This document shows, piece after piece, positions 33,720 through 44,883 of a DNA stretch of 44,883 nt; position 1 is the stretch's first letter; the number at the start of each line of letters is the position of its first letter. The notes under the pieces were generated by a model, which saw nothing but the letters and a program-made list of their open reading frames with translations, did not search any database and was not told the origin of the DNA. The stretch lies in the NCBI RefSeq assembly GCF_003426025.1, contig NZ_QJSH01000021.1, positions 1 through 44,883 of the forward strand. Reading direction: 5' to 3'. The stretch is from Paraliobacillus quinghaiensis (GTDB lineage Bacteria; Bacillota; Bacilli; Bacillales; Amphibacillaceae). Both the position numbers and the translations under genes were made by a program.

Positions 33720-33758
33720 TCCGCCTTGGGGCTGAGTTAATTTACTGTTCTGGATGGT

Positions 33759-33786
33759 TTGATAAGTGGTTAATCAAATTTATACT
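33759..33786 (+). promoter_or_regulatory. Promoter of the MFS gene
   Basis: TTGATA (33759-33764), 16 bp, TATACT (33781-33786), about 35 bp before the ATG. A similar segment without a gene lies at 17409-17475. Confidence 0.6.
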
Positions 33787-33820
33787 TTAATTATCATGAA
33801 GATAATGGAGAGTGCTGACG

Positions 33821-35080
33821 ATGATTAGTGTGTTCAAAAACAAAAATTTTTTATTCTTATTTTTAGGGAGATTGGTTTCCAACGCTGGAGATAGTCTTTA
33901 TGCTGTAGCAGCTATGTGGCTTGTGTACGATTTAGGAGGATCCGCTTTTTATACAGGGCTAGCTGGCTTCTTAACATTATTACCTCAATCACTCCAATTT
34001 CTAGCTGGCCCTCTTGTTGACCGATGGCAATTAAAATGGACATTGGTAATTTCACAGCTGATTGAATTTTTTCTGATTATTATTATTCCTATTTGTTATT
34101 ATTTAGGGTTATTAAATGTATCTGTTGTGCTTACTGTTATGCCACTCGCAACGCTTGTCAACCAGGTTGCGTATCCTGCACAATCAGCAAGCCTTCCAAG
34201 GATATTATCAAAAGACCAACTTGTTAAAGGAAACTCTGCTTTTTCTTTTGCCTATCAAGGTGTCGATTTAACTTTTAATGCGCTCGCCGGAGTTCTTGTT
34301 GCATTAGTAGGTGCTGTTTCTTTATACATTATTGATTCCATTACATTTCTTATTGCAGCATTACTATTCCTATCCTTGAACGTTCCACAAAAAGAAAAAA
34401 AGCTAAACAAAAAATCAAAGAAATCTTTTAAACAAGTGATGAGCACTTATGTGGATGAGATAAAAGAGGGTATATCCTTCATACGCGGTAGCTTACTTGA
34501 GAAAATCATTCTTGGCAGCGTAGTAGCAAATTTTGCAGTCGGGATGACAATTGCAGTCTTACCAGTTCTAGCAGATACGTTAGGTGGTTCTGATATTTAC
34601 GGATATTACTTAGCCGCATTGTCTGCTGGTTCTCTATTAGGTGCACTATCTGCTTCGTGGGCTGAAAAATTTCCGTTAGGTCGATTCGCTATTGTTTCTT
34701 TCAGTATCGGTTCAGCATTGTGGGTTCTTTCATCAATTGCACCATGGACTGCTCTAAGTATTGCTTTATTCGGTATAGCTTGGATTCCAATCGGGATGAC
34801 GAATGTACTTTTTGCGGCTTTACTTCAAACAACCATTCCAGAAAACCTGTTAGGTCGTGTGTTTTCTGTCTTAATGAGCATCAATACAATTGCTATGCCA
34901 ATTGGATCACTTATTGGTGGTACGCTGACCGAGTTGATTGGAAGTCAGATTGTGTTTGGCACTACCGCTTTAGGAATTGCCGTAGTACCTATTTACTGGT
35001 TTTTCTTTAACAAAGATCTTCGTGACTTACCAGTTATTAAAAATATTGATGCTCGTTACATTGGCTTGAAAGTATCGTAG
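33821..35080 (+). CDS. MFS efflux transporter (macrolide/enterobactin exporter type)
   Basis: This integral membrane protein of 419 residues has about 12 helices in two halves joined by a basic loop (KEKKLNKKSKKSFKQ, near 190). The N-terminal segment NKNFLFLFLGRLVSNAGDSL and LAGPLVDRW are typical of the MFS_3 group, which exports macrolides, siderophores or other amphiphiles by proton antiport. The substrate cannot be told. I use ATG 33821, which has GGAG 10 bp upstream; the longer GTG at 33812 is too close to it. The stop codon TAG overlaps the first base of a GAAGCAGG-type repeat. Confidence 0.85.
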   Translation: MISVFKNKNFLFLFLGRLVSNAGDSLYAVAAMWLVYDLGGSAFYTGLAGFLTLLPQSLQFLAGPLVDRWQLKWTLVISQLIEFFLIIIIPICYYLGLLNVSVVLTVMPLATLVNQVAYPAQSASLPRILSKDQLVKGNSAFSFAYQGVDLTFNALAGVLVALVGAVSLYIIDSITFLIAALLFLSLNVPQKEKKLNKKSKKSFKQVMSTYVDEIKEGISFIRGSLLEKIILGSVVANFAVGMTIAVLPVLADTLGGSDIYGYYLAALSAGSLLGALSASWAEKFPLGRFAIVSFSIGSALWVLSSIAPWTALSIALFGIAWIPIGMTNVLFAALLQTTIPENLLGRVFSVLMSINTIAMPIGSLIGGTLTELIGSQIVFGTTALGIAVVPIYWFFFNKDLRDLPVIKNIDARYIGLKVS

Positions 35081-35105
35081 AAGCAGGGGACGGTTCTCTG
35101 CTTCC
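35080..35105 (+). repeat. GAAGCAG hairpin repeat at the MFS stop
   Basis: GAAGCAG...CTGCTTC stem with loop GGGACGGTTCT-type, the same as in the 144-bp repeats but lacking a T-tract. It starts on the last base of the stop codon. Confidence 0.7.
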
Positions 35106-35193
35106 CCCTTCCCCAACCACCAGTACTTATGTCCTAGTTCCATTAACCCCCTCCCTTAAAATAACCGGCATTCACTTTGGTTATTTTTAACTA

Positions 35194-35222
35194 TTGTTAA
35201 TTTTCGGAAAATTTGGTGTAAT
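35194..35222 (+). promoter_or_regulatory. Possible promoter of the metalloprotease gene
   Basis: TTGTTA (35194-35199), 17 bp, TGTAAT (35217-35222). The match to consensus is moderate. Confidence 0.4.
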
Positions 35223-35282
35223 AAGATAATACTGCGCGCGCAAGTATTTATATTTAGAAAAATAACTTGGGAGGTCATCGAT

Positions 35283-37379
35283 TTGAAAAAGAAACTAACA
35301 GCTTTGGCATCAATTACGGCTCTATCATTTTCTCTATTAGCTCCATCTGCTAGTTTTGCAGAAGCTAATACAACTAAGGAATGGAACGTAGAAAGGTACG
35401 GCGATATACTAGACATCACTGCAGATTTAAACAAGCAATCAAGTGATGAGGAGTTTCAAAAAGAGGCTGCAGATAAGATTAAACAAGCTGCGTCAGAAGT
35501 GAATTTTGATGAAGCAGAGGGCTCGGAAAGTGACAGTACGGATAGTACCTTTACTTATGATGGTGGTACAAAAATTTTTCTTGATCGTGACTTAGGTTTT
35601 AAGGAATTTACACTTCGTAGTGAAGGTAAAAACGTAGAAATTTGGGTTGCTAACGACTTAAACTATGGGTATGACAGGCCTGCAGATGTCGTAACTCAAG
35701 AACAAGTGGATAAGCTCACCGAAGAGTTCGATACAAACATTTATCCTAAAACAACAGCATTTTTTGGTACTCCTGAGACACTTGATGGAAGCCAATCTCC
35801 ATTACCTGGAATGGTTGGTTTACCAGAAGGTTATTACGAAGGTAGCGACAAAGTGATCATGCTCGTTGATAATGTAAAAGACGAGGGATATTATGATCCT
35901 ACTTACCCGTTCTTCGTAGCCGGTTTTTTCTGGCAAACACTAGAAAACTATATTGACCGTAACATCATTACTATTGACACAAATAGCTGGGAAACACGTT
36001 TAGAAAGTACATTTTTCTCTACAACTATGCATGAGTTACAACACCTTATTCATGCTGATAATGATGGCGATGAAACAACTTGGGTGAATGAAGGAATGTC
36101 TACGTTCTCTGAATACTTAGGTGGATATGGCCATAGTACTGGTTCTATCAACTTCTTGCTTGATCACCCAGAAAACTCTTTAGTTAACTGGGATGAGCAC
36201 GTTGGTGCCGAAACTGGACCAGAAACCATCGCTGATTACGGCCTTGTCTATCTATTTACCCTTTATAACTATGAGCAATTTGGGCAAGAGTTCATTCGTG
36301 AAGTTGCATTAAGTGAATTAAATGGTATCGAAAGCTTCAATGCAGCATATGAAGCGAATGGTATTAATGAGGACTTCCAAAGCGTTTATGAAAAATTCAT
36401 CACCGCTTTACTTATTGATGAAGGTCAAAATGTTAAAGAGCAAAAAGGTCAATACGGCTTTGAGACAATTAACTTACGTGAACTTCCTGTAGAAGACGGT
36501 AAACAACGTGGAATGACAGTTAATTTGGAAAAAGCAAAGCAATATGAAAAAGACGGTGTTCCTGCTTGGGGCGCAGACTACAAAATATTTGACTTTGATG
36601 AAAAAATTGTAGATGTTACATTTGAAGGAACTGACTTCTTACCTTTATCTTGGGAAACAGTAGCTGATCCACTTGGCTCTGAAGAAGAAGTTTATTGGGG
36701 TGGCAATGGTGATGAAGTTGATCACAACCTTATTTTCGAAGCTGATTTAACGAATGTCTCAGAAGCAACACTAAGTTTTGATAACTTTATAGATATCGAA
36801 GAACACTGGGACTTTGGTGTTGTTCAAGTTTCTACAGATGGCGGCCAGTCTTGGATAAGCTTAGCTAATGAAAATACAACATCAGAAGTGGTTGAAGAGG
36901 GCTATCCTACGATTAAAGAAAATGTTCCTGGTTTTACTGGCCACTATGACGAATGGCAACAAGAAAGCTTTGATCTTTCTGCATATGCTGGTCAAAACAT
37001 CCATATCTCATTCCGTTACTTAACTGACTGGGGATACAATGAAACTGGTTGGTTTGTAGATAATATTGAAGTACCTGAAATTGGTTTGAGCTACGACGGA
37101 TCAAGCGTAGACTCATTCCAGTCTAAAGCACAATTAGCCGGCGACTATGTTGACTACTCCGTTACATTTGTCAACGAGGATAAGCATGGTAAATACCAAG
37201 TATTCCATGTAGATCCATTTAACATGACAGAGCAAGATAACCTAACATTACGCAACATGTTTAAAGCAGGTACAACATACATGACAACATGGTATGCAGC
37301 ACCAGAAGGAAGCAACAATCCAGTTGACTTTTCATATGAAGTTCAATTACAGGAAAAAGGACCGAAAAATACGAAGTAA
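35283..37379 (+). CDS. Secreted zinc metalloprotease (M30/M6-like, HExxH)
   Basis: The 698-residue protein has a signal peptide (about 1-27, ending SFAEA), a propeptide-like acidic region, and a catalytic domain with His250-Glu251-x-x-His254 (HELQH) and Glu270 in WVNEGMS, the gluzincin set of zinc ligands. This arrangement recalls M30 hyicolysin-like peptidases. The C-terminal 250 residues, with SFDNFIDIEEHWDFGVVQVS-type text (core HWDFGVVQVSTDGG), resemble the beta-sandwich domains that follow immune inhibitor A (M6) proteases. It should degrade extracellular protein. The TTG start follows GGGAGG by 8 bp. No wall anchor is seen, so it is probably released. Confidence 0.82.
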   Translation: MKKKLTALASITALSFSLLAPSASFAEANTTKEWNVERYGDILDITADLNKQSSDEEFQKEAADKIKQAASEVNFDEAEGSESDSTDSTFTYDGGTKIFLDRDLGFKEFTLRSEGKNVEIWVANDLNYGYDRPADVVTQEQVDKLTEEFDTNIYPKTTAFFGTPETLDGSQSPLPGMVGLPEGYYEGSDKVIMLVDNVKDEGYYDPTYPFFVAGFFWQTLENYIDRNIITIDTNSWETRLESTFFSTTMHELQHLIHADNDGDETTWVNEGMSTFSEYLGGYGHSTGSINFLLDHPENSLVNWDEHVGAETGPETIADYGLVYLFTLYNYEQFGQEFIREVALSELNGIESFNAAYEANGINEDFQSVYEKFITALLIDEGQNVKEQKGQYGFETINLRELPVEDGKQRGMTVNLEKAKQYEKDGVPAWGADYKIFDFDEKIVDVTFEGTDFLPLSWETVADPLGSEEEVYWGGNGDEVDHNLIFEADLTNVSEATLSFDNFIDIEEHWDFGVVQVSTDGGQSWISLANENTTSEVVEEGYPTIKENVPGFTGHYDEWQQESFDLSAYAGQNIHISFRYLTDWGYNETGWFVDNIEVPEIGLSYDGSSVDSFQSKAQLAGDYVDYSVTFVNEDKHGKYQVFHVDPFNMTEQDNLTLRNMFKAGTTYMTTWYAAPEGSNNPVDFSYEVQLQEKGPKNTK

Positions 37380-37389
37380 TTCAAAGATG

Positions 37390-37487
37390 GAAGCAGTGGA
37401 CGGTTCTTTTAGGGAACAATCGGAAGTTTTGTGAGAAAGAAGGCACAACTAGCGGATTTTTTTCTGCTTGTTGTGCCTTCTTCTGTT
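37390..37487 (+). repeat. Family A repeat, inverted copy, with 12-bp hairpin
   Basis: Starts 10 bp after the protease stop: GAAGCAGTGGACGGTTCTTT, then hairpin arms AGAAGGCACAAC (37438-37449) and GTTGTGCCTTCT (37470-37481). The hairpin could end transcription of the protease gene. Confidence 0.7.
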
Positions 37488-37518
37488 TATGTAAAGATGA
37501 TTAAATCACTAATAAATA

Positions 37519-37548
37519 AAGCAGTACTATCCGAAGACAGTACTGCTT
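37519..37548 (-). terminator. Hairpin, possible terminator of the GH3 gene
   Basis: AAGCAGTACT and AGTACTGCTT form a perfect 10-bp stem with a 10-nt loop; on the minus strand TTTATTTATTAG follows. Confidence 0.55.
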
Positions 37549-37598
37549 CTTATATTTATTCTGAAATCGCAAATTCTAAATCCGCCTCGACATATTAT

Positions 37599-37646
37599 GA
37601 CAAATACCGGGAAGTGACAGGCACCGCACTCAAGAACAGGCACCTA
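37599..37646 (-). repeat. Family B repeat with half-copy at the GH3 stop codon
   Basis: Reading the minus strand, the GH3 stop TAG is followed directly by GTGCCTGTTC, a short spacer, and then a full copy GGTGCCTGTCACTTCCCGG. Confidence 0.8.
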
Positions 37647-39929
37647 ACGACGTGCGTCATTCAATTTCTTGATTAGGTCTTGTAGCATTTCTTCTGTGAA
37701 GTTACCCATGCTAAAGTTTGCTATGGCGCGTAATGGGATATACTTCATCATTGCTTCCATCATTTCGCCAGTTTCTTCATTATCTTGAGCAGCTTCTAAT
37801 AGCGGGTTATTTTTATTCATTTCTTTTTGGAATTCTATTGCAACTGGTGCCAAGTCTGGGTCGGCTAACAAATCACCTACTGTTGTGTTTCTATCAACGA
37901 CTGGAGTGATCGATGTTGTAGATGTCACCTTAAGGGTATCTTTTAAAACAATATCCCGTGATGACTTTCCTACTAAAATAGCAAACTCCCCTGTTTCTAC
38001 ATGCCAATCCTTCATTTCTACATTATAATAAGCAAAAGATCGCTTATCTAAAGTGAAAGTAACAACTTTTTCTTCTCCTGGGTCAAGCTCTACTTTTTCA
38101 AATCCCTTTAATTCTTTTTCTGGTCGAGCTACCATACTCTCGACATCATTGACATACAACTGAACAATTTCTTTTCCGGTTATGCTTCCAGTATTCTTCA
38201 CTGTTACATTTACAGTTACTGAATCTGTATCTTGAATCTTTCTATTAGTTATCGTTAGATTACTATATTCAAAACTTGTATAGCTGAGTCCATAACCAAA
38301 TGGGAATAACGGTTGTAACTCTTTTGTGTCATAGTAACGATAGCCAACAAACAATCCCTCTCTGTACTCTACCCGATCTCCTTCACCAGGGAAATATAGA
38401 TAAGATGGGTTATCACTAAGTTTTACAGGGAAGGTTTCTGCCAGTTTACCACTCGGATTCACATCACCATAAAGTAGCTCTGCAATTGCTCCTCCTAATG
38501 CTTGTCCTCCTAAATATCCTTCTAGAAGTCCTTTCACATGAGGAAGCCAAGGCATTTCAATTGGTGCACCATTACTTAAAACGACAACTAGATTTGGTTG
38601 TACTTTTGCTACCGCTTCAATTAGATGTTGCTGATTCTCAGGAATATGCATATGCGTTCTGTCATATCCTTCTGATTCGTATCGATCAGGTAACCCAACA
38701 AAAAGAACAGCTACTTCCGATTCTATCGCTACTTTTTTAGCTTCCTCGATCAGTTGATCATCTACTTCATCATTATTTAAGTGATAACCTTGTGCATAAG
38801 CAATCGTTACTTCTTCATTAGCAGTTTGCTTCATTTCCTCATAGATATCATCTAGTTTTGTAGGGTTAATGTGTGAACTACCACCACCCTGATATCTAGG
38901 TTGTGTTGCAAAAGAACCTATTACTGCCACATTTTTATCTTTAGCAAGTGGTAGAATTTCATCTTCGTTCTTTAAAAGTACCATCCCTTCACTCGCTACT
39001 TGCTTAGCAAGCTGGTGATGGTCATCCTTATCATAGCTAGCATTTTCTTTTTGGTTATCAAACGCCATAAAGATAATCCGTAATAATCTAGCTACAGCTC
39101 TATCCAGTTTTTCTACAGATAGTTTTCCGCTTTTAACTGCTTCAAGTATTTTTCCATCACCTAAGCCAAAGCTTGCAGGCATTTCTAATTCCAATCCAGC
39201 TTCTAATCCATCTACACGCTCGTTCACTGCACCCCAGTCAGATACTACAAAGCCTTCAAATCCCCACTCATCTCGTAGAATATCGGTTAGCAGTGTCTTA
39301 TTTTCAGCAGCAAATTCGCCGTTCACCTTGTTATAAGAACACATAACCGTCCAAGGCTCTGACTTTTTCACTGCATTTTCAAAGCTAGCAAGATAGATTT
39401 CTCTTAATGTACGTTCATCAACAATAGCATCTGTTGTCATTCTACGGTGTTCCTGGTTATTAACTGCGAAATGCTTTAATGATGTTCCTACTCCCTGACT
39501 TTGGACACCTTTAATATGACTTGCAGCGATTTCAGAAGAAAGGTACGGATCTTCAGAGAAATATTCAAAATTCCTTCCGCATAGCGGTGAACGCTTGATA
39601 TTTGCACCAGGTCCTAGCAGAACTCCTACTTTTTCTGCTTGCGCTTCTTCTCCTAAGGCAACACCTACTTTTTCAATTAACTGACGATCCCAAGAACTTG
39701 CTAAACCAACTGCTGAAGGAAAACAAGTTGCCGGCACACTATTACTTAACCCCAAATGATCAGCATCTTGCGCTTGTTTACGCAGGCCATGTGGACCATC
39801 TGTAACCATAATTGATGGAATGCCTAGACGTTCCACTCCTTTTAAGTACCAAAAATCTAATCCAGAGCACATACCTACTTTTTCTTCCAAGGTCATTTGT
39901 TCTATTAGAGCATCTATATCTCTTTTCAC
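37644..39929 (-). CDS. GH3 family beta-glucosidase-type enzyme
   Basis: This 761-residue protein has the usual GH3 order: TIM-like barrel (about 1-290), alpha/beta sandwich (about 310-525) and fibronectin III-like domain (about 565-640, near [18 protein letters not shown]). The nucleophile is Asp231 in [17 protein letters not shown] (152-160) forms the substrate pocket. An extra C-terminal tail (about 660-761) contains helix-rich text and may aid dimerisation. No signal peptide is present, so it works inside the cell on beta-glucosides or xylosides. The GTG start at 39929 follows GAGGAGG by 6 bp. It may share a pathway with the LacZ-type gene upstream, but each has its own long leader. Confidence 0.9.
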   Translation of the reverse strand: MKRDIDALIEQMTLEEKVGMCSGLDFWYLKGVERLGIPSIMVTDGPHGLRKQAQDADHLGLSNSVPATCFPSAVGLASSWDRQLIEKVGVALGEEAQAEKVGVLLGPGANIKRSPLCGRNFEYFSEDPYLSSEIAASHIKGVQSQGVGTSLKHFAVNNQEHRRMTTDAIVDERTLREIYLASFENAVKKSEPWTVMCSYNKVNGEFAAENKTLLTDILRDEWGFEGFVVSDWGAVNERVDGLEAGLELEMPASFGLGDGKILEAVKSGKLSVEKLDRAVARLLRIIFMAFDNQKENASYDKDDHHQLAKQVASEGMVLLKNEDEILPLAKDKNVAVIGSFATQPRYQGGGSSHINPTKLDDIYEEMKQTANEEVTIAYAQGYHLNNDEVDDQLIEEAKKVAIESEVAVLFVGLPDRYESEGYDRTHMHIPENQQHLIEAVAKVQPNLVVVLSNGAPIEMPWLPHVKGLLEGYLGGQALGGAIAELLYGDVNPSGKLAETFPVKLSDNPSYLYFPGEGDRVEYREGLFVGYRYYDTKELQPLFPFGYGLSYTSFEYSNLTITNRKIQDTDSVTVNVTVKNTGSITGKEIVQLYVNDVESMVARPEKELKGFEKVELDPGEEKVVTFTLDKRSFAYYNVEMKDWHVETGEFAILVGKSSRDIVLKDTLKVTSTTSITPVVDRNTTVGDLLADPDLAPVAIEFQKEMNKNNPLLEAAQDNEETGEMMEAMMKYIPLRAIANFSMGNFTEEMLQDLIKKLNDARR

Positions 39930-40224
39930 AATAATCCTCCTCGTACATGTTTTGGTATCACGTTAAAAGTTAATCCTCTAGAATTAATAATTTCCAGAGC
40001 TTTAAGTTGGAGCAACAAAATGATCCGGAAATTATTATCCTATCTTCTTAACATATTCGCGATTAACAACTCATATCCTTCAAAATTTTGATCCTTCTTT
40101 TAGTTAGTTTTCTGCTTTTTACAAAAAAAATGACGTTAGTGACTTTCTCCTATTATTGTATTAGTTAAAAATTATTTAAAAAAAGTAGAGGTAGAAACAC
40201 CCGCTTCAACCTTCGACATAAATT

Positions 40225-40250
<26 letters not shown>
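39930..40250. other. Intergenic region between lacZ-type and GH3 genes
   Basis: AT-rich; includes the family B repeat at 40225-40266 at its right end. No convincing promoter or cre box was recognised for the GH3 gene, though one must lie here unless read-through occurs. Confidence 0.45.
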
Positions 40251-43582
<3,332 letters not shown>

Positions 43583-44122
43583 TTACACCGTGCTGACAAT
43601 ATCAGGGATGCTTTGCTTTTCCCCTTTTGAATCAGAATCCATTATCTGAAGTAATTCTTGTCCTAATCCCTCTTTAGGGATTCTAAACTTAGACCATTGA
43701 TTTGTATCCGTAAGAGGATTAGCAGCAAATCTATAAAAAGATTTATAATTTTTACCGCTCTTTTTTAAGTATGCTATTCGCTCAAAATCCACAGATGGGA
43801 TTAGCCATACACACTCGACTTCAAAGGTATTTTCATTAAAATAAATGAATATGATGTAAAAGGATTTATGGCTTTTAAATGTAGATAAACCTACATTTTG
43901 GATAAACTGTCTTCCCTTAGCTAATTTAAATCTACTTTTGACTTGAATAAAGATAGGTTTGAAATCTCCCTTTTTATTAATAATTAGATCAATTCCATCA
44001 TCATCCGACGTTGGTGTATAACATGTCAATTGTCCCACCGAGCCTAAAGTAACTAACTCTACAACTCTACTTTCTGTAACGTCGCCTTTTTGTTTAGAGG
44101 ATATTCTCTGTTCTACATCCAT
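43583..44122 (-). CDS. DUF4365-like protein with PD-(D/E)XK nuclease-type core
   Basis: The 179 residues show GDVTESRVVELV (Glu17) followed by DDDGIDLII (Asp45-47 region) and FIQVKSR, the E...D...QxK pattern of PD-(D/E)XK nucleases of the DUF4365 type. Such proteins occur in defence islands and near mobile elements and may cleave or bind nucleic acid, but many are uncharacterised. The gene follows the coiled-coil gene by 15 bp, so the two probably form one unit. No defence partner is visible before the window ends. Confidence 0.65.
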   Translation of the reverse strand: MDVEQRISSKQKGDVTESRVVELVTLGSVGQLTCYTPTSDDDGIDLIINKKGDFKPIFIQVKSRFKLAKGRQFIQNVGLSTFKSHKSFYIIFIYFNENTFEVECVWLIPSVDFERIAYLKKSGKNYKSFYRFAANPLTDTNQWSKFRIPKEGLGQELLQIMDSDSKGEKQSIPDIVSTV

Positions 44123-44137
44123 TTGAAGCCTCCTATT

Positions 44138-44776
44138 TTAATCTTGAATGCTTAATTCAATCTTTCTCTTTAATTCTGACTTTGAGATTCTGACATACAG
44201 TTCGAAAAAATCCTTTATTGGATACTTAACAATGCTGTCATTCTGATTAAAAGATATCCCTGAATTTTTCATATAGTCTATAATGTTTTGTAACGAAACT
44301 ACTAAAGTACCGTCTGTTTGATTTTTCTTTATCCACTTCAAAAGTACTCTTCGCCAATTCCGTGAATCTCCATCGATATAGAGCTCCCCTTTTATAAGTT
44401 GAGACAACAGCAATTCTAGCAAGTCTTCTCTTTTCTTTTTATCTATTTTATCTTCTGTCTTTTCTAACTTTGATCCAGTAGAAGTTTTTTGATTAGCATA
44501 ATTGCTATATTGATTTTTACTTTTTGTTCTATAATCCCAACTATATGGGTGAACATCTACAGGCCTCGTGGCTGCTATTCTAGCTCTTTCTTGCATCTCC
44601 CTCTCAACCTGTTCATCGTCCAGTTTTTGTATTCTTTCCCTTTTCTTCAGGCTTTCTTCTTCGTCAGCTTTTGACTTAGCTTTTCGTTTTTCATCATCTT
44701 GTTTACTTCGTTGTTCCTCATCCCTTATTCTTTCCTGTTCCTCTTTTAACTTTTGCTCTTCTAATGTTTTTGTCAA
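44138..44776 (-). CDS. Coiled-coil protein, probably truncated at the 5' end
   Basis: The 212-residue frame has a highly charged N-terminal coiled coil (about 1-75, rich in Glu, Lys, Arg and Gln), a Ser/Lys linker and a C-terminal helical domain (about 115-212). I do not recognise the family. The only start is a TTG at 44776 without a good ribosome site. An overlapping ATG frame just upstream (MAQFNIDKN) runs into a stop. That suggests the real N-terminus has been lost or frameshifted at about 44776-44795. It pairs with the nuclease-like gene downstream. Confidence 0.6.
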   Translation of the reverse strand: MTKTLEEQKLKEEQERIRDEEQRSKQDDEKRKAKSKADEEESLKKRERIQKLDDEQVEREMQERARIAATRPVDVHPYSWDYRTKSKNQYSNYANQKTSTGSKLEKTEDKIDKKKREDLLELLLSQLIKGELYIDGDSRNWRRVLLKWIKKNQTDGTLVVSLQNIIDYMKNSGISFNQNDSIVKYPIKDFFELYVRISKSELKRKIELSIQD

Positions 44777-44883
44777 TATTAAATTGAGCCATAGTGATCA
44801 CTTCAAAAGTGAGCCACTCTATACATTCCATTTCCCAGTAATGGGGGAGAATGGAAGTTTGGGGAGTATTGGCCCTTCTCGGG
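44777..44883 (-). other. Right-edge segment, possible mobile-element end
   Basis: On the minus strand this edge reads GTGGCTCACTTTTGAAGTGA then TCACTATGGCTCAATTT. The repeated TGGCTCA units recall, from memory, the repeated ends of IS21-type elements. Only about 100 bp are visible, so this stays a suggestion. Confidence 0.3.

Larger units (their letters stand above)
33172..33820. other. Intergenic region with second promoter/operator block and repeats
   Basis: From left to right: about 275 bp of AT-rich leader for the serine hydrolase gene without visible features, the 33447-33561 repeat, a family A repeat (33563-33686), a family B repeat (33688-33719) and the MFS promoter (33759-33786). Confidence 0.6.

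Noticed and set aside
37431-37676. Small plus-strand gene of 81 codons
   Set aside because: It is made of repeat sequence (family A hairpin, family B repeat) and overlaps the GH3 3' end.

Overview
The window looks like a chromosomal segment of a low-GC Gram-positive bacterium of the Bacillaceae type. The signs are strong AGGAGG-type ribosome sites, frequent TTG and GTG starts, CcpA-like cre boxes, lipoproteins, sortase-anchored proteins and long acidic secreted proteins. The acidity of the surface proteins would fit a salt- or alkali-tolerant species, but the species cannot be named from this stretch. No tRNA, rRNA or CRISPR array was seen.

Region 1 (1-8871) is a surface carbohydrate locus. 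On the minus strand lie a short CBM35-like wall protein with an NPDTG sorting signal, a class B-type sortase, and a very large protein with at least five CBM35-like modules that runs off the left edge. Next to them a GH97 alpha-glucosidase-like enzyme and a GH13 lipoprotein are divergently transcribed, each with a cre box, suggesting cell-surface alpha-glucan use under catabolite repression.

Region 2 (8872-17787) starts with a dead TnpB remnant and dispersed repeats. It continues with a GH43 lipoprotein, then a minus-strand operon (ArsR-like regulator upstream, sugar-binding lipoprotein, two MalF/MalG-type permeases, cytoplasmic GH2 enzyme) for uptake and hydrolysis of an oligosaccharide. Region 3 (17788-22022) is a double-headed YfkN-like nucleotidase with an LPDTA sorting signal, broken by a single-base frameshift.

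Region 4 (22874-31421) is an apparently complete yhf-type operon, best known as an uncharacterised cluster of enteric bacteria (yhfZ, yhfY, yhfU, yhfT, php, yhfS, yhfX, yhfW). Here an amidase-signature enzyme is the first gene. Its promoter carries a perfect palindrome, and a 115-bp block containing promoter and palindrome is repeated upstream of the neighbouring secreted serine hydrolase gene (31885-33171). The two units may be co-regulated. I regard this as the best candidate in the window for an undescribed pathway.

Region 5 (33821-43373) holds an MFS exporter, a secreted HExxH metalloprotease, a GH3 beta-glucosidase-type enzyme and a LacZ-type GH2 beta-galactosidase. Region 6 (43583-44883) holds a PD-(D/E)XK-nuclease-like protein and a coiled-coil protein whose 5' end seems disrupted, possibly by the end of a mobile element at the right edge.

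Two families of short dispersed repeats recur between genes. One carries GAAGCAG...CTGCTTC and GAAGGCACAAC...GTTGTGCCTTC hairpins. The other has the core GGTGCCTGTCAC...CCCGG and touches the stop codon of three different genes in the same orientation.
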